This document shows positions 1 through 6,424 of a stretch of DNA of 64,000 nucleotides, one piece after another. Position numbers and translations under genes: made by a program. Source of the DNA: an uncultured Clostridia bacterium (GTDB taxonomy: Bacteria > Bacillota > Clostridia > Oscillospirales > Acutalibacteraceae); contig CANQBM010000002.1 in NCBI GenBank assembly GCA_947589575.1, positions 1 to 64,000 of the forward strand, written 5' to 3'. Within the stretch, counting starts at the first letter, position 1. The number at the start of each line of letters is the position of its first letter. The notes under the pieces were generated by a model that had not been told where the DNA came from, made no database searches, and saw only the letters and a program-made list of their open reading frames with translations.

Positions 1-919
1 GTTCATGCGTGTTCTCGACAATTATCCATTCGTCTTTCGGTATCGCGCGGCACTGCTTGATTTTGTAACTGATAGTTGTATTCTTTCCCTGCACCATATT
101 GCCGATATACATTTGATTTGAAAGAATACGGCGAACTGTCGAATCGCACCACAGACCGTCATTGTTCTTGCCCGACGTGTGTTTGTAGTTCCAGCCTTTT
201 GATTTTTTGTAAGCAGTCGGATTAGGTATACCGAGTTTGTTTAGCTCCTTTGTTACACCGATAACGCTTTTTCCGCCGATAAAAAGATTATAAATCATAC
301 GCACAACAGGCGCGGTTTCTTCGTCAATAATCAGCTTATGATGATCCTCGGGATTTTTCAAATAGCCGTAAGTCGGAAATGAACCTATAAATTTACCTTG
401 TTTTCTGCTCACATTCAGCGTACCGCGGACATTTACAGATGTTGTTGCCGCAACACTCTCATTGATAACATTCTGAACCCCGACAGTTATACATTTTGTG
501 GCGGCGTTCATGCTGTTTGAAATGGAATCAACGCTGTTGTTAAGCGCAACAAAACGGACACCCAAACGCATAAACACATCGTCAAGGTAATGCCCCGCGT
601 CCGTATAATTTCTGCCGAAACGTGATAAGTCCTTAACAATAACACAGTTTACCTTGCCGTTATAAATATCCTGCATCATCCGTTTGAATCCGGGACGGTC
701 AAAATTTGTTCCGCTCCAGCCGTCGTCAATATAGAAATCTACAAGTTCTATATCGGGGTGCTGTTTCAGGTATTCCATAAGAATTTCTCTTTGTGAGGTT
801 ACGGAGTAACTCTCCTGCTTATCTCCGTCCTCTTTTGATAATCTTATATAAAGAGCAGCCTTCCAGGGTTTTGATTCCCTTTGAGGCTGCTCAATTTCTT
901 CATATTCCGTATTAGACAT
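1..919 (-). CDS. Large serine recombinase (site-specific integrase/resolvase family), cut by window start
   Basis: The minus strand reads open from an ATG at 919 to the window edge, giving about 306 residues without the C-terminus. The N-terminus has the resolvase catalytic pattern ALYIRLSKEDGD with the nucleophile Ser in YIRLS, then SVTSQREIL, DDGWSGTNFDRPGF and VNCVIVKDLSRFGRN. These are the signatures of the serine recombinase catalytic domain. A Recombinase (PF07508-like) domain follows, with YGYLKNPED, GIPNPTAY and ILSNQMYIGNMVQGK. GGAGG lies eight bases before the ATG. Family members integrate or excise phages and conjugative or mobilisable elements. The gene therefore suggests that the left edge of the window is inside or next to a mobile element, but the element's ends cannot be seen here. 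Confidence 0.93.
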   Translation of the reverse strand, partial: MSNTEYEEIEQPQRESKPWKAALYIRLSKEDGDKQESYSVTSQREILMEYLKQHPDIELVDFYIDDGWSGTNFDRPGFKRMMQDIYNGKVNCVIVKDLSRFGRNYTDAGHYLDDVFMRLGVRFVALNNSVDSISNSMNAATKCITVGVQNVINESVAATTSVNVRGTLNVSRKQGKFIGSFPTYGYLKNPEDHHKLIIDEETAPVVRMIYNLFIGGKSVIGVTKELNKLGIPNPTAYKKSKGWNYKHTSGKNNDGLWCDSTVRRILSNQMYIGNMVQGKNTTISYKIKQCRAIPKDEWIIVENTHE

Positions 920-981
920 AATACTGCCTCCATTGCACAATTTACTTGTCAATGGCGATACACATATTTTCTACATTTTTG

Positions 982-1010
982 ATTATAGCATACCGCCGCT
1001 TAATCTGCAA
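982..1010 (-). promoter_or_regulatory. Sigma-A-type promoter of the serine recombinase
   Basis: On the minus strand TTGCAG and TATAAT are separated by 17 bases, with a TG one base before the -10. The site is about 60 bases upstream of the recombinase ATG and just past the end of the DUF6870-like gene, so the recombinase can be transcribed on its own. Confidence 0.7.
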
Positions 1011-1023
1011 TCGGGAAATAATG

Positions 1024-1353
1024 TTAATTTTGCGAACCAGCAATATTAATTATGCAATCAGATAAATTTTTACCGCTGCCGCAGTTGATTTTAACTCCAA
1101 CATCTCCAACACGAATCATATACGGATTTTTTACGTCTTTAAAATATTTTTGTGCGCGATTAATAATCGGCTCGTCAATGTCAATCATCAGCTTTGTTAC
1201 ATCAGTTAGATCGTTAATATTACAGGAAGAAATATCCGCCTTACGAAATCTTACAAGCTCATCTTTAGTAAACATCCTGCCAACACGCCTTTCCTGAATT
1301 ATTGTTGGCATTTTTTTGACTTTTATGCTGTTAAAATTTACAATGTTTTCCAT
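1024..1353 (-). CDS. DUF6870-like small protein
   Basis: The gene encodes 109 residues. The middle and C-terminal parts (ADISSCNINDLTD, IDEPIINRAQKYF, KNPYMIRVGDVGVKI and LSDCIINI) match my memory of the DUF6870 pattern. That family is made of small proteins of unknown function in Clostridia, often encoded close to recombinases in mobile elements. The start is the only ATG at the 5' end and has no clear Shine-Dalgarno sequence (only AAAGAA). It lies immediately upstream of, and in the same direction as, the serine recombinase, which supports a shared mobile-element origin. The function is unknown. The family name is recalled, not checked. Confidence 0.65.
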   Translation of the reverse strand: MENIVNFNSIKVKKMPTIIQERRVGRMFTKDELVRFRKADISSCNINDLTDVTKLMIDIDEPIINRAQKYFKDVKNPYMIRVGDVGVKINCGSGKNLSDCIINIAGSQN

Positions 1354-1411
1354 TTTTGTTTATTCTTTAGGTAGCTAAGAACATATTTTTATTAATTTAG
1401 GCAAAAGGAAA

Positions 1412-1499
1412 AGCCGTTTACGCAAGTGAATTACACAAGCCCGTAGGCAGAGTTTTTTACCGATCTTAAAAAGTGTGTTATTTCACTATGTAAACGACT
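1412..1499. repeat. Long imperfect inverted repeat beside the recombinase region
   Basis: AGCCGTTTACGCAAGTGAA at 1412-1430 faces its near reverse complement at 1474-1499 (AGTCGTTTAC..AGTGAA). The arms are about 26 bases, with a few mismatches and a bulge, and the spacer is about 36 bases. The repeat lies in the 240-base gene-free stretch between the DUF6870-like gene and the amidohydrolase. It could be an extended terminator-like hairpin or a recombination or protein-binding site. There is no clear U-tract on either side. Confidence 0.5.
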
Positions 1500-1593
1500 T
1501 AATTCAATAAATTTTTATAAAAGGTTTGCGCCCTTAAAAATACAAACAAATAAGTCTGGATATATATTAACAAAAAAATATTACATTATCCTA

Positions 1594-2784
1594 TTACTCG
1601 TTGTGATGATTGTTCAGCCAATTTATCGCGCAGGACGCGAGTATAGCGCTGCCCAGCGGCAAAACATCTTCATTAAACACCACACATTCATTATGCATGG
1701 GTTTGCCAAACAGCGGATTTTCTTTGTCTGTCCCAGCGCCAAGCAGCAGATAGGAAATCGGAACCTGATAGCTGAATGACGCGAAATCTTCGCTGCCCAT
1801 GCCACCCTCATGCAAAAGCACAACCATCTGCGGGTCAACAATCTGTTTGACGTATTCGCTCATCTCGCGCACCATATCGTCATTGTTAACGAGCGGAGGC
1901 GCGCTTGCTATCTCTGAAAGCTGTGCCTCACCGCGAAATGCGCGGGCAACGCTTTGCGCAATTTCACCGATTCTTGTGTATATACGATCTCCTGTTTCCT
2001 TATTTTTATAGCGTATGGTGCCCTCCATTACGACCTTCTCAGGAATGATATTCGGTTTCAAACCGCCGGAGAATTTACCGATGGTAAGAACACAGGGGTC
2101 TTGCGACGCAACCTCGCGGGTGACAATCTCCTGAAGAGCCTGATAAATGTGTGTTGCTATATATATGCTGTCTACTCCTGTTTCGGGCATCGCGCCATGA
2201 CAGCCTACTCCATTTACCTCAATCCTGAACAAAGTACACCCTGCCATAAAATGACCCAGACCGCAAAGCACCATATTGCTTGGTGTTCCGGAATTCACAT
2301 GAAGCGCCATAGCAGCGTCTACTTTTGGATTTTCAAGCACGCCTGCCTTGATTACAGACTTTGCGCCGGTGAAACCTTCCTCATCTTCCTGAAACAACAG
2401 TTTTACTGTACCGTGCAATTCATCTCGGTGCTTCTGTAACAGTTTGGCAGCGCCGAGGAGCATAGTCGTATGCATATCGTGACCGCAGCCGTGCATGGCT
2501 CCGTTATTACTTTTGAAATCAACTTCCGCCGCCTCTTGTATGGCAAGCGCGTCCATATCAGCTCGGAGCAGTATGGTTCTGCCGTTTTTTCTGCCTTTGA
2601 TTTTTGCAACAACCGAACTATTTGCAATATCCTGCGGTATACAGCCGTATTCTCTGAGCTTCTCTTTGACTAAATCACTTGTGCGCGGCAGCTTAGTGCC
2701 AACTTCAGGATTTTGATGGATTTTTCTCCGTACCGCAACAAGTTCCTCCTGCATTTGTACGGCTTGTTGATAAATTTCCTGCAT
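1594..2784 (-). CDS. M20D-family amidohydrolase (hippurate/IAA-amino-acid hydrolase type)
   Basis: This is a metal-dependent amidohydrolase of about 396 residues, normal for the family, which cleaves N-acyl amino acids or aminoacyl amides in the cytoplasm. Metal-ligand motifs are visible: GCGHDMHTT, QEDEEGFTGA, a central MALHVNSGT and a C-terminal KPMHNE. The lid/dimerisation domain starts near RIEVNGVGCHGAMPE. An ATG five codons upstream (2796) abuts the GGAG, so the second ATG (MQEIYQ) at 2784 is the better start. There is no signal peptide. It is transcribed alone from the promoter at 2843-2871. The substrate cannot be predicted; hippurate, N-acetyl amino acids and indole-acetyl conjugates are all possible. 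Confidence 0.9.
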   Translation of the reverse strand: MQEIYQQAVQMQEELVAVRRKIHQNPEVGTKLPRTSDLVKEKLREYGCIPQDIANSSVVAKIKGRKNGRTILLRADMDALAIQEAAEVDFKSNNGAMHGCGHDMHTTMLLGAAKLLQKHRDELHGTVKLLFQEDEEGFTGAKSVIKAGVLENPKVDAAMALHVNSGTPSNMVLCGLGHFMAGCTLFRIEVNGVGCHGAMPETGVDSIYIATHIYQALQEIVTREVASQDPCVLTIGKFSGGLKPNIIPEKVVMEGTIRYKNKETGDRIYTRIGEIAQSVARAFRGEAQLSEIASAPPLVNNDDMVREMSEYVKQIVDPQMVVLLHEGGMGSEDFASFSYQVPISYLLLGAGTDKENPLFGKPMHNECVVFNEDVLPLGSAILASCAINWLNNHHNE

Positions 2785-2842
2785 TAGTATTATCATCTCC
2801 GTTTAATTTTCGTCCGTGTTGTATATAACAAATCGGTTATAT

Positions 2843-2871
2843 ATTATAGCACACAAGCAACCGTAACACAA
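2843..2871 (-). promoter_or_regulatory. Promoter of the M20 amidohydrolase
   Basis: On the minus strand TTGTGT and TATAAT are 17 bases apart, with an extended-10 TG (GTGTGCTATAAT). The site lies about 60 bases upstream of the amidohydrolase start. Confidence 0.6.
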
Positions 2872-3071
2872 CGATATTTCAAATCAAACTTAGGCAGCAT
2901 TTAGAATTAACAATATATGAATAATTCAGGATAGGCTGAATTGCGTCCTGAAATCAGGATAATTCAATCCGTCGATTTCAACATATGTAAGATTATTTTA
3001 CACTTTCAAAATTATCATACCTCCTAAAATTAAATTTTGTGTAGAAATGCATATCGCCGTAAAGATTTTCC

Positions 3072-3710
3072 TTATAGTCTAATTATAGCAATAGCCGGTG
3101 CCATGGCGGCGCCCATATTGTTTGCGTCCGTGATACCGAGGTCTGTAATTGTTCCGATTTGAACCGCCGCAATCTTTACACCTTCGCCCTCTCGTTCAAT
3201 AACCGCGCTTCCGGCTCCCGTTACAGTCCACTGTGCGCTGGGTGGTCTTTGTCCGCCGTATTCAAGCGGAAAACGAAACTGCCTTTCCGATGAACAGAAG
3301 TGGCTTGATGTTCCGGCAACAACACAGTTTGCCCCTCCGTCAATAAGCATTGAACCTATTGAGAGTGAAAGTGCCATAGTTGAACACGCTCCGAACAGAC
3401 CGATTGACGGAATTTCCAAATCCTTAAGCGCAAAAGCAGAGCCCATACACTGATCGAGCAAATCACCGCTTAAAACAAAATCCACCTCTGACGGACTTTT
3501 GCTTGCCGAGGAAAGCGCTCTGATAATCGCGTCGTGCAGCATTGCCGACTCCGCGAGCTCATAGGACTGCTGTCCCATTGTTGTATCCTCAAATATTGCG
3601 TCAAAGTCCTGCGCGAGCGGTCCCTCGCCTTCCTTTTTTCCTACCACGCCCGCGTGACCTGTTATTACGGGCGGATTATCAAAAAATACTGTTTTTCCTT
3701 TTATGCGCAT
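3072..3710 (-). pseudogene. spoVAD: Truncated stage V sporulation protein AD (spoVAD)
   Basis: The N-terminal part matches SpoVAD, the thiolase-fold protein that binds dipicolinic acid during its import into the forespore. Recognisable segments are FDNPPVITGHAGVVGKKEGEG, FVLSGDLLDQC, GLFGACSTMALS, YGGQRPPSAQWTVTGAG and TDANNMGAAMAPA. SpoVAD is normally about 340 residues. Here the frame changes to IAIIRL and stops at residue 212, just after AMAPA. I could not find the missing C-terminal third in any frame of the 275 bases downstream, which hold only a stray AGGAGG followed by a six-codon ORF. The usual partners spoVAC and spoVAE are not adjacent. It is probably a decayed extra copy, with an intact spoVA operon elsewhere. 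Confidence 0.8.
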
Positions 3711-3711
3711 A

Positions 3712-3748
3712 ATAAAAACACCTCGGTAATATTTTTACCGAAGTGTTT
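3712..3748 (-). terminator. Hairpin terminator that also covers the spoVAD ribosome-binding site
   Basis: Arms at 3716-3729 and 3735-3748 (AAACACYTCGGTAA) form a 14-bp stem with one mismatch, followed on the minus strand by TTTTT. It terminates the upstream glucan operon. The GAGGTG used by the truncated spoVAD lies inside the second arm. Confidence 0.75.
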
Positions 3749-3791
3749 TATTTTATTATATATTTTATATCATTTAAACAACACTGCATAT

Positions 3792-4496
3792 CTATGTGAA
3801 ATAAAACGGATTTATAATGCTGTTCTCTCCAAAGGTTTTAACAGCCATTCTGTACATTGCCTTTGCGTGAATTCTGTCGTGCCAGATAAATCTTCTCATT
3901 ACCTTTCTTAAAGACCATTGCTCGTTATAACTTCCGCAGAAAATTTTATTATCTAAATATCCCTTACTGCTTTCGAGCAATCTAAAGCCTTTCGTACGGC
4001 AGTCAATTATCGTGCCGATATTATCAGCATTGATACCGATTTCGCCAAAATAGTAATCATTTACATTTTTAGTATGCTCATACATTTCATATGCGGTTCT
4101 CGGTACATCACCATAAAATGTTTGTCTTATCGGCAGGCAGCTTTGATTCTTATCAGGGATTGAATTATAGAGAGCTAAAAAATCCTTTGAAGATTTAAGT
4201 ACCAATTTTTTAAGCACAAGGTATTCTTCTATTGAAAAAGAATCTTTTTCTGATTCAAACAACACATCAGTATCCGCGTCAGCAATGTTAATCTCAGATT
4301 TCTTTTCCTGGACAATTTTTGGTATAAGATTTTTAGGAGCATTCCTATTGCACCATTTTAAATATGATATTATTTCAAATTGCATTTTGCTCAATGCAAT
4401 CTCAACTGACTCACCTCTCGTGTATGCTCCGGGATAGTCCCGAGCATATAAGAGAGTATCATTATTGTTATGCTCCCAAATACAATTAACTATCAT
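3792..4496 (-). CDS. Uncharacterised protein, HicB-like N-terminus and possible DinB-like C-terminus
   Basis: I do not recognise this 234-residue protein as a named family. Residues 1-45 resemble a HicB-type antitoxin or regulatory fold (ARDYPGAYTRGESVEIALSKM). The C-terminal half is helical and His-rich, with TFYGDVPRTAYEMYEHT and MRRFIWHDRIHAKAMYRMA; the WHDRIHAKAM segment recalls the last metal-binding helix of DinB/YfiT-like proteins. The ATG at 4496 has AAGGTG seven bases upstream and is preferred over an in-frame GTG at 4505, which overlaps the preceding stop. It is the last gene of the glgP-amylase unit. The function is unknown, and the two-domain reading is inference from motifs only. 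Confidence 0.65.
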   Translation of the reverse strand: MIVNCIWEHNNNDTLLYARDYPGAYTRGESVEIALSKMQFEIISYLKWCNRNAPKNLIPKIVQEKKSEINIADADTDVLFESEKDSFSIEEYLVLKKLVLKSSKDFLALYNSIPDKNQSCLPIRQTFYGDVPRTAYEMYEHTKNVNDYYFGEIGINADNIGTIIDCRTKGFRLLESSKGYLDNKIFCGSYNEQWSLRKVMRRFIWHDRIHAKAMYRMAVKTFGENSIINPFYFT

Positions 4497-4501
4497 TTTA
4501 C

Positions 4502-6361
4502 TCACCTTGAGAGCATTGCATATCTATGCGGTGGAAGAGAAATATATCCGTTTTCGCATTTATAATCAAAATAAGGGTATGAATTCTCCCAGCGATTTCC
4601 GACAAAAATTTTTGTCTCTTCATCATTATTATTAACTGCCACAAGAATACTGCTGTCCTTAGAATTTCTTTCGTAAGCGATTGCTGAATTTTCGCAGAAA
4701 ACAGGCGCAAATTCTCCGTCGGCAAGTGCCGTCGAGCCCCGTCTGATCTGACCTAAACGCTTATACCATTTTAGCAAATCTTCATTCTGATTATCCCACT
4801 GCATACAGGCGCGGTTAAACGGATCTTTCATTCCCTGCATACCAATTTCATCGCCGTAGTAAATTGACGGAACTCCGGGAAGCGTGAACTGAATAAGCGA
4901 CGCCATTTTCATCATTGACAGTCCCCTCATATAATCATATGGAGAAAGCGTATTGTGCTTGTGCTGCCACATTCTGCTTTTGCCCTCAATATCAGGACCT
5001 GCCAGCCTTGTAATCGCGCGCTCGGTATCATGTGTTCCGATATGATTCATTAGAACATTTAAAACCTGAGGAGGATAATTTTCAATAATACTCATAATAC
5101 AGTCAAAGAAATAACTGCCGTGACCGAAACGTACAAAATTTAAAACAGCATCCGCAAACGGATAGTTCATCACCGAATCAAGCTCATCACCAAGAAGATA
5201 TTTTCTCCTCTGTCCGTATGCAAACTTATTTGTAGCGTCCTCCCAGACTTCGCCTATAATAACGGCGTCTTCATTTTCTTCCTTAACCGCCTTTCGCAAA
5301 TCATCAAGAAAAATGTCCGGTAATTCATCGGCAACATCAAGCCTCCATCCGCTTATACCGCATCGAAGCCATTTGCGTAAAATTCCATTTTCCCCGCAAA
5401 TATACCCGCGGTAATTTTCATCTTCCTCTATTATTTCAGGCAGCAGTTTAATACCCCACCATGCGTGATAATCCTGAGGCCAGTTAATAAATTTATACCA
5501 ACTGTAATACAGGCTTTCCTTACTGTTATAAGCTCCCAAAGTATCATAATGACTGTACATATTAAAATATTTACTATCACAGCCCGTGTGACTGAATACA
5601 CCGTCAAGGATAATTGATATTCCGTATTTCTCTTTTGCTTTTTTACAGAGGCTTTTTAAGTCTTCTTCAGTTCCGAGAAGACTGTCGATTTTCTCATAAT
5701 CAGCAGTATCATACCTGTGGTTTGAATGCGCCTCAAATATAGGATTAATATAAATACAGTTTACACCTAAATCGGAAATATATTTAAGCTTTTTTTCAAT
5801 ACCCTTAAGGTCGCCGCCGAAAAAATCATTGTTCCATATACCGTTCATCTGCTCCTCGCGCCAATAGGGCTCATCTCCCCATTTACGCATAACGCGGACA
5901 GACGGAACATCTTTTTTTTCTGTTTTTGAATTGCAGAAACGGTCGGGAAAAATCTGATAAATTATACCGCCCTTTAAAAAATCGGGAGTTTTAAAGTTCT
6001 TATCATAAACCGTTTGCTGAAATTCATTTCCATGCGCGGAAAAATCTCCTAATCCGCCTCCGACATTCATAATAAAACTTTTACCCCAAGGGGTATCAAG
6101 CTCAAAATGGTAAAAATAAAGACCCGGCGTCGTGGCAGAAAAGTGAATTTCCCAGTATTCATAATCATTTGAACACATACCCGCCCAGAACATACCATAA
6201 TAAACCGTACACTCGTTCTCACCTTCCTTGGTTATGGCGAGTGTTGCACAGCTGCATTTGCAATCTCTCGGAACTGTAATGCGGAATTTGCACTTTTCAT
6301 CTGTTGCGATTGCCGATATTTTCGATTTGAATGCCTTGTCTCTAGAATTAAAAATAAGCAT
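4502..6361 (-). CDS. GH13 alpha-amylase-family glucan hydrolase (neopullulanase/cyclomaltodextrinase type)
   Basis: This 619-residue enzyme hydrolyses alpha-1,4 (and perhaps alpha-1,6) glucosidic bonds of maltodextrins. Residues 1-100 form an N-terminal beta-sandwich-like domain, followed by the GH13 barrel. Conserved regions are present: DGVFSHTG (D253, H258), GWRLDVADE with nucleophile D342, IIGEVWED with acid/base E371 and MNHIGTHDTERA with D445. There is no signal peptide, so it acts in the cytoplasm on imported or stored glucan. GAGGT precedes the ATG. It lies 63 bases downstream of glgP, and the two probably degrade intracellular alpha-glucan together: this enzyme opens or debranches, and GlgP phosphorolyses. 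Exact specificity cannot be read from the sequence. Confidence 0.92.
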   Translation of the reverse strand: MLIFNSRDKAFKSKISAIATDEKCKFRITVPRDCKCSCATLAITKEGENECTVYYGMFWAGMCSNDYEYWEIHFSATTPGLYFYHFELDTPWGKSFIMNVGGGLGDFSAHGNEFQQTVYDKNFKTPDFLKGGIIYQIFPDRFCNSKTEKKDVPSVRVMRKWGDEPYWREEQMNGIWNNDFFGGDLKGIEKKLKYISDLGVNCIYINPIFEAHSNHRYDTADYEKIDSLLGTEEDLKSLCKKAKEKYGISIILDGVFSHTGCDSKYFNMYSHYDTLGAYNSKESLYYSWYKFINWPQDYHAWWGIKLLPEIIEEDENYRGYICGENGILRKWLRCGISGWRLDVADELPDIFLDDLRKAVKEENEDAVIIGEVWEDATNKFAYGQRRKYLLGDELDSVMNYPFADAVLNFVRFGHGSYFFDCIMSIIENYPPQVLNVLMNHIGTHDTERAITRLAGPDIEGKSRMWQHKHNTLSPYDYMRGLSMMKMASLIQFTLPGVPSIYYGDEIGMQGMKDPFNRACMQWDNQNEDLLKWYKRLGQIRRGSTALADGEFAPVFCENSAIAYERNSKDSSILVAVNNNDEETKIFVGNRWENSYPYFDYKCENGYISLPPHRYAMLSR

Positions 6362-6375
6362 TATTTACCTCAACA

Positions 6376-6413
6376 CGCCGATAGACACGGTAAATTAACC
6401 GTGTCTATCGGTG
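6376..6413 (-). other. Strong stem-loop between glgP and the GH13 gene
   Basis: CGCCGATAGACACGGT faces ACCGTGTCTATCGGTG, giving about 16 bp with one wobble and a short loop. On the minus strand no U-tract follows, so it looks more like an mRNA-processing or stabilising hairpin, or a leaky terminator, than a full terminator. Confidence 0.6.
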
Positions 6414-6424
6414 TAGTATTATGT

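Noticed and set aside
1954-2439. A 161-residue plus-strand frame inside the amidohydrolase
   Set aside because: It is the complement of a well-supported M20 gene and has no ribosome-binding site or family resemblance.
2797-3071. Remnant of the C-terminal part of spoVAD or of spoVAE
   Set aside because: No frame gives recognisable residues; only AGGAGG followed by a six-codon ORF is seen.
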